A stretch of DNA of 64,000 nt from Treponema sp. (GTDB lineage Bacteria; Spirochaetota; Spirochaetia; Treponematales; Breznakiellaceae): positions 62,001 to 126,000 of the forward strand of contig WQSN01000002.1 in the NCBI GenBank assembly GCA_009787835.1, read 5' to 3'. The notes beneath the pieces were generated by a model that saw nothing but the letters and a program-made list of their open reading frames with translations, ran no database searches and was not told the origin of the DNA. Each line of letters begins with the position of its first letter. Within the stretch, counting starts at the first letter, position 1. The translations under genes were made by a program, and so were the position numbers. Below are positions 50,060 to 58,966 of this stretch, piece after piece.

Positions 50060-51061
50060 TTGCAGGTTAAAACCGGCATAAATATCAGTAAAAAAACAGG
50101 CGTGTTTGATAACAGCTATTTTAAACGTTCGTGGATGCTTTATTTAATGCTGATACTCCCAATGGCATTTTTCATTATCTTCCGTTATGTACCAATGACA
50201 AATATTGTAATGGCTTTCAAGAATTACAATATGTTCTTCGGCGTTTGGTCGCCTGGAAACCCCAACTGTCCGTATCTTGAAACAGGCGTCCACATGACAG
50301 GCTGCAGCCACTGGGTAGGGTTTGACTGGTTTCAGAAAGCATTCACGACAAGAGATTTCTGGCTTGCCATGAGAAATACTCTATGGTTAAATTTTCTGGA
50401 TCTTGTCGTTGGCTTTCCCGCTCCCATCATACTCGCGCTTATTTTAAATGAACTGGTTTTAAAAAATTTCAAAAAATTAACGCAAACGGTTATTTATCTT
50501 CCCCACTTCCTGTCATGGATTATTGTATCAAGCATCGCTACAAGACTCCTGGCTCCTACTACAGGCGTGGTAAATATTTTTCTGGTGGAAAATTTCGGCA
50601 TTGGGCCGATTAACTTTCTGATGGATAAGGCAAACTGGGTAGGAACATACATCGCTTTCGGGGTGTGGAAGGAAATGGGATGGGGAACCATTATTTATCT
50701 TGCCGCAATTACCGGAATAAATCCGGAACTGTACGAAGCTGCGGAAGTGGACGGAGCGGGGCGATGGCGCAAATTATGGCATGTAACGCTGCCGGGCATC
50801 AGACCGACAATTGTGGTACTGCTAATAATAAATATCGGCCGTATTTTAGGAATTGAATTTGACCGCCCCTATACAATGATGAATAATATCGTTATAGAAG
50901 TCGCGGATGTTCTTTCGACTCTTGTTTACAGACTTGGCATCAGATCGTTCCAGTTTTCGCTGACAACGGCGATTGGCCTTTTTCAATCTGTAATATGCGT
51001 TATCTTCCTTATTGGAGCCAATACTCTGGCGAAAAAATTCGGCGAACGCGGAATATGGTAG
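50060..51061 (+). CDS. lplB: ABC sugar-transporter permease, LplB type
   Basis: This is one of two inner-membrane channel subunits of a CUT1-type importer. I favour TTG 50060, because AAGGAG stands 7 nt before it; ATG 50045 has no ribosome site and would place the Shine-Dalgarno inside the gene. The product of 333 residues has six transmembrane helices (first: WMLYLMLILPMAFFIIFRY) and the EAA loop YEAAEVDGAGRWRKLWHVTLPGI near residue 230. A Cys-containing insert (NPNCPYLETGVHMTGCSH) is typical of LplB-type permeases. No ATPase gene is nearby, as is common when a shared MsmK-type ATPase is used. Confidence 0.9.
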   Translation: MQVKTGINISKKTGVFDNSYFKRSWMLYLMLILPMAFFIIFRYVPMTNIVMAFKNYNMFFGVWSPGNPNCPYLETGVHMTGCSHWVGFDWFQKAFTTRDFWLAMRNTLWLNFLDLVVGFPAPIILALILNELVLKNFKKLTQTVIYLPHFLSWIIVSSIATRLLAPTTGVVNIFLVENFGIGPINFLMDKANWVGTYIAFGVWKEMGWGTIIYLAAITGINPELYEAAEVDGAGRWRKLWHVTLPGIRPTIVVLLIINIGRILGIEFDRPYTMMNNIVIEVADVLSTLVYRLGIRSFQFSLTTAIGLFQSVICVIFLIGANTLAKKFGERGIW

Positions 51062-51071
51062 GAAATTCAAT

Positions 51072-51983
51072 ATGATTAGATCAAAAAGAACGATATTCGG
51101 AGATATAATCGTAATCCTGATTTGTGTTTTTGTGATATTGCTCTGCATTATGCCGATGTTAAATCTTCTTGCCCAGTCCTTAAGCAGTTCAGCCGCCGTA
51201 ATAAACAACCAGGTAAAGTTCCTTCCGATGCTGCATGATTTTGATACAAATTCCTATAATTTCGGAATTACTTTGGAATCCTACAGGTATGTTTTTCTGG
51301 ATAAATCTTTCGCGCGTTCAATGTGGTGGACCGCTGTTCTCACGATCATTTGCACTTTATTATCCCTTACGATGACAATTTTATGCGCCTATCCTCTTAC
51401 ATACGACTGGTTAAAGGGAAAAAAATTATTAAATACCATTATTATTTTTACCATGTACTTCAGTGCGGGAACAATTCCAAATTATATTTTAATGAAAACC
51501 CTCGGGCTTCTCAATAATCCGCTGGTTTTAATTATTCCCAACTGCCTTTCAGTGTTTAATATGATAATCCTGCGCAGTTTCTTTTATGGAATCCCGGACA
51601 GTCTGCGCGAATCCGCGGAGATAGACGGAGCCAATCCGCTTACGGTACTGATAAAAATTTATCTTCCCCTGTCAGGACCAGTGCTGGCGACACTAGCGCT
51701 GTTTTACGCCGTCGGCAGATGGAACGGATTTGGAGACGCTCTTCTGTATCTCAGCACCGCACCGCAATGGGTTCCAATCCAGTTAAAGCTCTGGCAGCTT
51801 ATTCAAAACATGACTTCAATTGATGTAAGCACCGTAGAAATGGTCGCCGGCAATATCCCGCGCGCATCGGACGCGATGAAAGCGGCAGCGATAATGTTTG
51901 CGACTGTGCCTATTTTAGTAGTTTACCCGTGGCTTCAGCGCTATTTTATAAAAGGCGTTACCATAGGAGCGGTAAAGGGCTGA
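51072..51983 (+). CDS. lplC: ABC sugar-transporter permease, LplC type
   Basis: This is the second membrane subunit. ATG 51072 follows AGGAAAT, 10 bp after lplB; an in-frame ATG at 51012 lies inside lplB and is rejected. The 303-residue product starts with a membrane helix (IFGDIIVILICVFVILLCIMPMLNLLAQSLS), has six helices in total and the EAA loop RESAEIDGANPLTVLIKIYLPLSGP near residue 190. A nested hairpin separates it from the binding-protein gene, which may raise the level of the latter. Confidence 0.9.
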   Translation: MIRSKRTIFGDIIVILICVFVILLCIMPMLNLLAQSLSSSAAVINNQVKFLPMLHDFDTNSYNFGITLESYRYVFLDKSFARSMWWTAVLTIICTLLSLTMTILCAYPLTYDWLKGKKLLNTIIIFTMYFSAGTIPNYILMKTLGLLNNPLVLIIPNCLSVFNMIILRSFFYGIPDSLRESAEIDGANPLTVLIKIYLPLSGPVLATLALFYAVGRWNGFGDALLYLSTAPQWVPIQLKLWQLIQNMTSIDVSTVEMVAGNIPRASDAMKAAAIMFATVPILVVYPWLQRYFIKGVTIGAVKG

Positions 51984-51992
51984 TTATTATTG

Positions 51993-52049
51993 CCATATAT
52001 TCAACCTGATCATTTAATCATAAACCAAGTGATCAGATTGCCTATATGG
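51993..52049 (+). promoter_or_regulatory. nested hairpin between lplC and lplA
   Basis: CCATATA (51993-51999) pairs with TATATGG (52043-52049) and, inside it, CTGATCA (52006-52012) pairs with TGATCAG (52030-52036). Such intercistronic hairpins protect upstream or downstream mRNA and tune binding-protein levels. Confidence 0.55.
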
Positions 52050-52083
52050 AAATATAGACATATATCTTATTTTGGAGGAATTT

Positions 52084-53652
52084 ATGAGGAAAATTTTTCT
52101 GGTTTTAGTCATTGTCATGATGACAACGGCGCTTGTTTTCGCCAGGGGATCAAGCGACACATCAGCCCAGACAGGAGGAGGGGCGATTACTGTAGAGATT
52201 TTTGATCGCGGCACTGACGGCGGCAGATCTCTTGCGTATAACAACGCATGGACCAACTGGATAAAAGAAAAGGTAAAAAGGGATTTAAATCTTGATGTAA
52301 CTTTTGTTCCTGTCGGACGCTGGTCTGAAGAAACAGATTTAGTTAATCTATTCGCATCGGGAAGCGCTCCCGATCTTTGTTATACCTATAACGGAGGCAA
52401 TGTTCAGAACTTCCGCAATCAGGGCGGTCTATTAAACCTGGCGCCCTATATTGATCAGTATCTTCCGGATCTCAAAAGACTGTTGGGCGATGACCCGGCG
52501 ATTACAGGCAAACCTTTTATTGAACGCCAAAAGGATGTAAGAACAGGCGAGATTTATTCAATCCAGTCCGCCCGCGTCGCCCTGGCTCAGAGAAATATCT
52601 GGATTAGAAAAGACTGGCTTGACGCTTTAAGGCTCCCAATGCCGACTACAATTCAGCAGTTCTATACCACCCTGACAGCGTTCAGGACAAGGGCAAATGA
52701 GCTTCCTGGAAACATCGGCACAAGAGTTGTACCTTTAATGACAGGTGATGATGTCCGCTGGAATCTCGCGGATTTTATGAACCATTACATGCAGTCCCAG
52801 ACCGACAGGGAACGCTGGGTTCGCGACATTTATGAAAGCAATTTCTTTGTACCCGGATACAAAGAAGGCGTTCGCGAAATGAACAAGTGGTACAATGAAG
52901 GGCTTATTTATCACGATTTCCCGCTTATGAGAAATGATGAACCCGGTATGGTAAACATGCTGAAATCCGGCGTTGTAGGAGCAATCGCATGGAACTGGGA
53001 CAGCGTTTACAGGGTTGACCACAATATAAATAATGAACTTGCAAGGAATGTATCGGGTGCAGAATTTGTTCCTGTCGATCTTAATCTTAGTAATAAAGCG
53101 ATGATGGACAAATCCGGTCTTTATATGTTCATTCCTGCCTCTTCAAGAAATCCTACAGGAGCGCTCAGATACCTGAACTGGCTTGCAATACCTGAAAATT
53201 ACCGGTTCCTTCAGGTCGGCACGGAAGGCGTTAATCACGTAATTGAAAACGGCGTTCCCAGAATTTTAGCAATGACTCCCAATCATCCATGGTTCCAGAA
53301 TTCAGCACAAAACATTGATATGACAATGCCGATGAACGGCGTACAGATGGGCAGTGACGCGCTTAACTCCAGAGTATTGGCTTTGGGTTACGGCGATGTT
53401 CCATCATCAAAAATTGAGCAGGCATACGCAATATCAGTTAAAAATGCGCGCGCGCCGATGATCTATATTGTCACAACAACTGTGACTCAATATTCACAAA
53501 CACTGACTGATAAACGCAACGCCCTTCTTATTCAGGCCATCGCGGCTCCCGCTGCGCAGTTTGACAGCATTTATGACAATGGTTATCAGGACTGGCTAAG
53601 ATCCGGAGCGCAGGAAGTATATAACGAAAGAGATCGTCTGTACCCCCGCTAG
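52084..53652 (+). CDS. lplA: ABC transporter substrate-binding protein, LplA type
   Basis: The extracytoplasmic receptor of the transporter. ATG 52084 lies 5 nt after GGAGG and gives MRKIFLVLVIVMMTTALVFARGSSD, a signal peptide without a lipobox Cys, so the mature protein may be free in the periplasm rather than lipid-anchored. The 522-residue length fits the large cluster-D binding proteins for oligosaccharides. LDVTFVPVGRWSEETDLVNLFASGSAPDLCYTYN and WIRKDWLDALRLPMPTTIQQFY are typical. In this context it likely binds aldouronic acids from xylan. A strong terminator follows. Confidence 0.9.
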   Translation: MRKIFLVLVIVMMTTALVFARGSSDTSAQTGGGAITVEIFDRGTDGGRSLAYNNAWTNWIKEKVKRDLNLDVTFVPVGRWSEETDLVNLFASGSAPDLCYTYNGGNVQNFRNQGGLLNLAPYIDQYLPDLKRLLGDDPAITGKPFIERQKDVRTGEIYSIQSARVALAQRNIWIRKDWLDALRLPMPTTIQQFYTTLTAFRTRANELPGNIGTRVVPLMTGDDVRWNLADFMNHYMQSQTDRERWVRDIYESNFFVPGYKEGVREMNKWYNEGLIYHDFPLMRNDEPGMVNMLKSGVVGAIAWNWDSVYRVDHNINNELARNVSGAEFVPVDLNLSNKAMMDKSGLYMFIPASSRNPTGALRYLNWLAIPENYRFLQVGTEGVNHVIENGVPRILAMTPNHPWFQNSAQNIDMTMPMNGVQMGSDALNSRVLALGYGDVPSSKIEQAYAISVKNARAPMIYIVTTTVTQYSQTLTDKRNALLIQAIAAPAAQFDSIYDNGYQDWLRSGAQEVYNERDRLYPR

Positions 53653-53675
53653 CAACGGATTGTTTTAGTTTTAAA

Positions 53676-53706
53676 AATGGCGTCGTATTCCGGCGCCATT
53701 TTTTTT
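53676..53706 (+). terminator. rho-independent terminator of the lpl operon
   Basis: AATGGCG (53676-53682) pairs with CGCCATT (53694-53700), followed by eight T residues. Confidence 0.85.
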
Positions 53707-53740
53707 GTATAAAAAAATTCATGGTGAATCCATGGAATTC

Positions 53741-53767
53741 TTGACCCCTTTTCCCTTGTGTTATAAA
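53741..53767 (+). promoter_or_regulatory. promoter of parC, close to the start codon
   Basis: TTGACC (53741-53746) and TATAAA (53762-53767) are 15 bp apart (16 if the -10 is read one base later). The ATG follows 8 nt after the -10 without a Shine-Dalgarno sequence. Confidence 0.5.
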
Positions 53768-53775
53768 GTAAAAAT

Positions 53776-55713
53776 ATGGCATTTATTAAAAACCTTTTCG
53801 ACCGTAATTTTCTGGAATACGCGTCATACGTTATCAAAGACCGTGCTATTCCCGATTTGGAAGACGGTCTGAAACCTGTACAGAGGCGCATACTTCATTC
53901 GCTGTTCGAGATGGACGACGGTAAGTTCCATAAAGTCGCCAATGTTACAGGCCACTGCATGAAGTACCACCCCCACGGGGAAGCTTCCATTAACCCGGCG
54001 CTTGTTGTACTCGCGAATAAGGAACTGTTTATCGACAGACAGGGAAACTTCGGCAATCTGTATACGGGCGATGATGCGTCCGCGCCGCGCTACATAGAAT
54101 GTCGCGTAACGCCTCTTGCAAAGGATATTTTTTATAATCCCAAACTGACACAATGGGCGGACTCCTACGACGGCCGCAACAGGGAACCGGTGCTGTTTCC
54201 CGCGAAAATACCTGTGGTGCTTGTCATGGGCGTGGAAGGAATCGCAGTCGGCATGTCCACAAAGATTCTGCCGCACAATGTTCTTGAAGTTATTGAAGCG
54301 GAGATTGCCTGCCTTTCCGGAAAAAAGTTCGAGCTCTTCCCGGATTTTCCGACAGGAGGTTATGTTGATGTTTCAGAATACCGTGAAGGGAACGGAAAGG
54401 TTTTAGTGCGCGCTAAACTTGATACATCAGATCCAAAACGTATTCTGATAACAGAACTTCCGTTCGGCTCCACGACAGAAAGCATCATAAACAGCATTGA
54501 CGCGGCTGCAAGAGCCGGAAGAATCAAAATACAGGGCATAAATGATTTTACAACCGATAAGGTAGAAATTGAGGTTAAACTTGCCCGCGGCATATACGCA
54601 CAGGATACCATAGACGCGCTTTTCGCCTTTACAGAATGCGAACAGTCAATTTCAGTAAACCTGCTTGTGATAAAGGACGGGCTGCCGGCTGTAATGGCAG
54701 TCAGCGATGTGATAAAGTACCACGCGAAACAGCTTGTAAAAATTCTTACAAAGGAACTGGAACTGGAGAAAAAGGAACTGCAGGATAAACTGCACCTGCG
54801 CACCCTTGAAAGAATATTTATTGAAGAGCGAATCTACAAAGGCATCGAAAAGATGAAAACGGCTAAAGGCGTGCAGGAGGCCGTTATCGCGGGTTTTAAA
54901 CCTTTTATGAAGGAAACAGGGCCGCGCGGCGTTTCTGAAGACGATGTGGAACACCTGCTGCGAATCCCAATCCGCAGAATATCGTTATACGACATCAACA
55001 AAGCGCGCGATGAAATGGAACAGATAAACGCCCGCATAAAGGAAATTAACGCTCATCTTAAAAACATTGTCGCTTACTCAATTTCCTGGCTGAAGGGAAT
55101 CATAGTTAAAATAAAAAACAATGAAGAAATCGGCAGGGGCGCGCGGAAAACAATTGTCGGCGCATTTGACAAGGTTATAGCGAAAGAAGTTGTTAAACGC
55201 GATGTTGAGTTAAAGTACGACAGTAAATCAGGTTATCTTGGTACGAATGTGTCGGGCGTAAAACACTGCGAAGTCTCTCCCTATGACCGTATTCTGGCGG
55301 TCAGAAAAAACGGAATGTACACAGTCATGGATCTTCCCGAAAAGGCGTTTGTTGGAGCCGACGCATGGTGGATTTGCGTCGCGGACAAGGAAACGCTTTC
55401 TCAAACCATTTTCACAATTATATACAAGGATAAAGAATCAGGTTTCCCGTGCATCAAACGCTGCATAATAGAAGGCTGGATTATAAACAAGGATTACTTC
55501 CTTGTCCCGGACGGCGCTTTGGTTCTTCATGTGGACACGCGCGAAAAATTCGCTTTTACGGTAAAATATAAACCCAAACCCAGGCTGAAAGTTCTTTCCG
55601 AAGATTTTAAAGCCCATAACTACAATGTACGGGGTCTTAAAGCCGGCGGCATTAGATTATCCGCGAAAGAGGCGGAGAAGGTGAAAGTTAAGGGAAAAGA
55701 TGATGAAAAGTGA
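53776..55713 (+). CDS. parC: topoisomerase IV subunit A-like protein (ParC type)
   Basis: The type II topoisomerase A subunit breaks and rejoins DNA. The 645-residue product opens NRNFLEYASYVIKDRAIPDLEDGLKPVQRRILHSLFE (winged-helix region), has TGHCMKYHPHGEASI and the catalytic tyrosine in SAPRYIECRVT near residue 110, then GIAVGMSTKILPHN. It is shorter than GyrA and has only a rudimentary C-terminal DNA-wrapping region, as in the ParC variants of spirochaetes and Bacteroidetes. The parE gene is not adjacent. A promoter lies directly upstream. It overlaps the coiled-coil gene by 14 bp. Confidence 0.85.
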   Translation: MAFIKNLFDRNFLEYASYVIKDRAIPDLEDGLKPVQRRILHSLFEMDDGKFHKVANVTGHCMKYHPHGEASINPALVVLANKELFIDRQGNFGNLYTGDDASAPRYIECRVTPLAKDIFYNPKLTQWADSYDGRNREPVLFPAKIPVVLVMGVEGIAVGMSTKILPHNVLEVIEAEIACLSGKKFELFPDFPTGGYVDVSEYREGNGKVLVRAKLDTSDPKRILITELPFGSTTESIINSIDAAARAGRIKIQGINDFTTDKVEIEVKLARGIYAQDTIDALFAFTECEQSISVNLLVIKDGLPAVMAVSDVIKYHAKQLVKILTKELELEKKELQDKLHLRTLERIFIEERIYKGIEKMKTAKGVQEAVIAGFKPFMKETGPRGVSEDDVEHLLRIPIRRISLYDINKARDEMEQINARIKEINAHLKNIVAYSISWLKGIIVKIKNNEEIGRGARKTIVGAFDKVIAKEVVKRDVELKYDSKSGYLGTNVSGVKHCEVSPYDRILAVRKNGMYTVMDLPEKAFVGADAWWICVADKETLSQTIFTIIYKDKESGFPCIKRCIIEGWIINKDYFLVPDGALVLHVDTREKFAFTVKYKPKPRLKVLSEDFKAHNYNVRGLKAGGIRLSAKEAEKVKVKGKDDEK

Positions 55714-57367
55714 TGAAATTATTATAGATTCCAAATCGGGGATATCCGTTGAAGAGCAGAAAGAAATACTGTCAGAAATTAACGGAATTGCCGAAAGCAA
55801 CAGACGCGCGTTAGCTGAAAGCCAGGGCGAAAAAAAAAGCGGAAAGCCGGTCATAAAGGCGAAGAGAAGCACCGCCATATTCCCCCTGATTGTGAATATC
55901 GCGGCTGTCGCCATTCTGGCAGGCGGCGGTTTTTTTCTTGTGTCGTTAAACGAAACAAAGGACGCGCAGATCAGAACCGGAAGCGCTGTTTATAATCATA
56001 TGGAACGGGCGCTCATCGAAGAAATCCGCAGTGATACAGCGGCGAAAATCGCGGCAAAGGAAAGCGAAATAACATTGATCAGTTCCCGCCTGCAGGAAGT
56101 AGATACAGAACTTATACATCTTTTTTCCCTGCATCAGGAACTGACCGCAGAACAACTTGCCGCACAGGAGAGACTGCTGTCTTTGCAAAACACATACCGC
56201 TCAGACCTTACCAATTTAAGGGATGAACGTTCTCAGATACTGGAAGATTCCCGTTCAAGGGAAGCGAGGCTTCGTACCCAGCTTGAAGAACGAACTAAAG
56301 AATTTACCGCCGCCGAGGCGAAAGCTTCAGGAGAACTTGATTCTGTAAAAAGCGAACTTGGGCGTTTAACCAGCGAGCAGGACAGAATCGCGTCCATAGA
56401 CGCGCAGCTTGCTGGCAGTCTTCCCGCCGTCAGCGCACTAATTCAAAACGGAAACTATAATCAGGCGGCGCAGGCTGTCAGTAATATGAAACGCTTGTTC
56501 AGCGACAGCGCGTTTTCATCCGCCCGCGCGTATCAGTCAAAGAGGGAATTCTACAACTCGGCGATTAATTTTATGGAACTTGTGATTAATGAAGGTGAAA
56601 AAAATTCAATCAGTTTCGCGATTACTTCACGGAATCTGCAATCGCAGAACACCCAACTGGAAGGCACAATAACAGAAATGCAGGGAGCCATAGAATCAAT
56701 CAGCGCCGACAGCGAGAATCAGGCGCGGCGTATCGCGGACCTTGAACAAACGGTATCGTCCCTGCGCGCAACAAACGCCACTCTTCAGTCAAATGTCTCT
56801 TCCATGCGTACGGCAAATACAGCGCAGCAAGCTACCATAACAGAACTTAATGAAACAGTCAGGGATTTTCGCGGTACGAATGCTACTCAGCAGGCAGAGA
56901 TATTGCGGCTTACCCAGCTTAACACAACGCAGCAGGGAGAAATATCGCGCCTTACCCAAACCAGTACAACGCTTACCCAGACCAATACAACACAGCAGGG
57001 AGAAATATCACGCCTTACCCAGACCAATGCAGCACAGCAGGGAGAAATATCGCGCCTTACCCAGACCAATGCAGCACAGCAGGGAGAAATATCGCGCCTC
57101 ACCCAGACCAGTGCAGCACAGCAGGTTGAATTATCGCGCCTTACCCAGACCAATACAGCTCAGCAGGGAGAAATATCGCGCCTTACCCAGACCAATGCAG
57201 CACAGCAGGGAGAAATATCGCGCCTTACCCAGGCTAACACGACGCAGCAGGAAGAAATATCACGCCTTACCCAGACAAACTCAAGATTACAGGCAACCAA
57301 TAACTCCCAGGCGCAGGAAATTGCAAATATTCGCAAACAAATAGATGACTTACGCGAAATACAATGA
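55700..57367 (+). CDS. membrane-anchored coiled-coil protein with 14-residue repeats
   Basis: The 555-residue protein has an acidic N-terminus, one transmembrane segment (IFPLIVNIAAVAILAGGGFFLVSL, about residues 59-82) and then a long coiled coil. From about residue 395 it contains roughly nine copies of a 14-residue unit (consensus QTNAAQQGEISRLT), one interrupted by a 7-residue half unit. Fourteen residues equal two heptads, so the repeats extend a rod. It likely spans the periplasm or cytoplasm as a spacer, but no function can be assigned. It starts inside parC, so the two are co-translated, an unexpected pairing. Confidence 0.8.
   Translation: MMKSDEIIIDSKSGISVEEQKEILSEINGIAESNRRALAESQGEKKSGKPVIKAKRSTAIFPLIVNIAAVAILAGGGFFLVSLNETKDAQIRTGSAVYNHMERALIEEIRSDTAAKIAAKESEITLISSRLQEVDTELIHLFSLHQELTAEQLAAQERLLSLQNTYRSDLTNLRDERSQILEDSRSREARLRTQLEERTKEFTAAEAKASGELDSVKSELGRLTSEQDRIASIDAQLAGSLPAVSALIQNGNYNQAAQAVSNMKRLFSDSAFSSARAYQSKREFYNSAINFMELVINEGEKNSISFAITSRNLQSQNTQLEGTITEMQGAIESISADSENQARRIADLEQTVSSLRATNATLQSNVSSMRTANTAQQATITELNETVRDFRGTNATQQAEILRLTQLNTTQQGEISRLTQTSTTLTQTNTTQQGEISRLTQTNAAQQGEISRLTQTNAAQQGEISRLTQTSAAQQVELSRLTQTNTAQQGEISRLTQTNAAQQGEISRLTQANTTQQEEISRLTQTNSRLQATNNSQAQEIANIRKQIDDLREIQ
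56884..57281 (+). repeat. 42-bp tandem repeats within the coiled-coil gene
   Basis: About nine copies of a 42-bp unit (typical start GGAGAAATATCGCGCCTTAC) follow each other at 80-100% identity, with one 21-bp half unit near 56970. High identity suggests recent copy-number change. Confidence 0.85.
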
Positions 57368-57392
57368 GCTGTGAATCATGTCTTGTTTAAGC

Positions 57393-58913
57393 TTACATCC
57401 CGCGTTGACGTCTAACGGTTTCCTGGTTTGATAACAGCTGGCGGTCATTGGGAAATTCGGCAAGTCCTTCGTTCAGTATGCGTTCTGCTTCATCATAATT
57501 TCTTCTGTTCCACGCGGCCGCGAAACGGTTGTGATAATCCGCCGCGATATTGCTGCGGTAGGTTTGCAGCGATTGTTCAAGCTCGTTTACAGGCAGATCG
57601 CCTTTCTCGCCGAAACGGGAGAGGGCATTTTCAATGTACAAGGCTGCGGCCCTCCAGTCTCTGGCAGGAGCGGCGCTAAGGGCAGCCGCTGTTTTCTGAA
57701 CGGCGAAAATAATCAGATCGGATGCGCGTTTTTGCTCTATTCTGCCGCTCAGCATGGCCTGTTCAACAGCGTCAACTGTCATGCTTCCTTCCTGCGCGGT
57801 GCGGATTTTATTGGCGCTGCTTAACAGTTCCGAATAAACAAGCGATGTGTCAAATTGCGCGTAATCGGTTTCAGTTAACAGTGTTTTATTGTTTTCAAGA
57901 AAAATTCTGGCTTCTGTTATTTTATTGGCTCTTGATAATTTGGTAATGTTATTGTTTACAGCAGCCAAGGTAAACTCCTGCCACCTGTCTGTATCGGGGT
58001 ACATGGGAGATGCGGCGGCGGCCCAGCGAAGGCAGTCTTCTTCCCTGCCCGCCTTCAGCAGCATGGCTCCGTAATTAAAAATTCTGTCCATCATGCTGCT
58101 GAACGGATTTTCAAACAGCGGACCCGGCCATGCGCTCTCATCATTGACAGCTAATGTGTTTCCCGTAAGCAAGGCCGCCATGTCAACCGCGACAGGGACT
58201 GCGTCTCCAAAACGGTTTTGCCTTTCGTGATCGGCTATCCTGTTGTTTAAAATCAGGGATACAAGTTCTATCTGGCTGATTGTCTGCCTGTCGCGGTAAT
58301 TCTGGGCCGGCACATAAGAAATCCCTGTCAGGTTTCCTACGCTGTCAAAAAATTCCTTTTTATTGCCGGGATCAAATCCGTAGGGATTGGTTGTCTCGAC
58401 ATCAATATCAAAATCGTCTGAGTGTACCATCGCAAACGCGTGTTCTTTTGTCATAACTCCGCTTGTTGGGACACCGGCGGACTTGCAGAGGATTATATAA
58501 AGAATCGCCGAAGAAACGCAGTTGTACCTGCCGTTTGTAAAGATTGTGTCAACCCTGGTTTGGTAGAGAGAATAGGATCGCAGAATATTTTTATGCATGA
58601 AACCAAGGATATACTCCGCCCTTTCCCTGCAGTCTGCCGGAAGCTCAGGGGAACTGTTCAGTGTTTGAACGGCTGAGCGGATTCTTCCCAAACCGGAAGC
58701 TGAAATGTCTCCGGACGCCCAAAGGCTGATTACGGCGAGTTCTTCCCATGATAAACCGGTATCTTTACAGGTAAGGTTATAGAATTCAAGCGCTTTTGGA
58801 TCAGGGTCAAGGCGTGGAAAAACCTGAGCTCTTGTCTGCGCATGGGCGATTATCAATGAATTCAGGAATATTAATAATAATAATGTTAAATTTATTGACG
58901 GTTTCTTAATCAC
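57393..58913 (-). CDS. exported transglutaminase-like protein with TPR-like tail
   Basis: The 506-residue product has a signal peptide (INLTLLLLIFLNSLIIAHAQ). The catalytic Cys-His-Asp arrangement of a transglutaminase-like fold is visible as GRYNCVSSAILYIILCKSAGVP (Cys near 132), KEHAFAMV (His near 157) and DVETTNPYGFDP (Asp/Asn near 170). The second half is helical with TPR-type pairs, ending RRNYDEAERILNEGLAEFPNDRQLL. It may act as a cysteine peptidase or a structural fold in the periplasm. It converges with the coiled-coil gene and is divergent from trxB. The start ATG lies at 58913. Confidence 0.7.
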   Translation of the reverse strand: MIKKPSINLTLLLLIFLNSLIIAHAQTRAQVFPRLDPDPKALEFYNLTCKDTGLSWEELAVISLWASGDISASGLGRIRSAVQTLNSSPELPADCRERAEYILGFMHKNILRSYSLYQTRVDTIFTNGRYNCVSSAILYIILCKSAGVPTSGVMTKEHAFAMVHSDDFDIDVETTNPYGFDPGNKKEFFDSVGNLTGISYVPAQNYRDRQTISQIELVSLILNNRIADHERQNRFGDAVPVAVDMAALLTGNTLAVNDESAWPGPLFENPFSSMMDRIFNYGAMLLKAGREEDCLRWAAAASPMYPDTDRWQEFTLAAVNNNITKLSRANKITEARIFLENNKTLLTETDYAQFDTSLVYSELLSSANKIRTAQEGSMTVDAVEQAMLSGRIEQKRASDLIIFAVQKTAAALSAAPARDWRAAALYIENALSRFGEKGDLPVNELEQSLQTYRSNIAADYHNRFAAAWNRRNYDEAERILNEGLAEFPNDRQLLSNQETVRRQRGM

Positions 58914-58966
58914 AATTTATTATAATATAAAATAATGGAAAAAGCGAACCATATTAAGGAGTACCA

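Noticed and set aside
56884-57281. Possible CRISPR array
   Set aside because: Units abut without unique spacers and encode a regular heptad pattern in a real gene.
56887-57344. Long open frames on both strands across the repeat region of the coiled-coil gene
   Set aside because: They are a by-product of 42-bp repeats whose length is a multiple of three; they lack ribosome sites and give low-complexity products.
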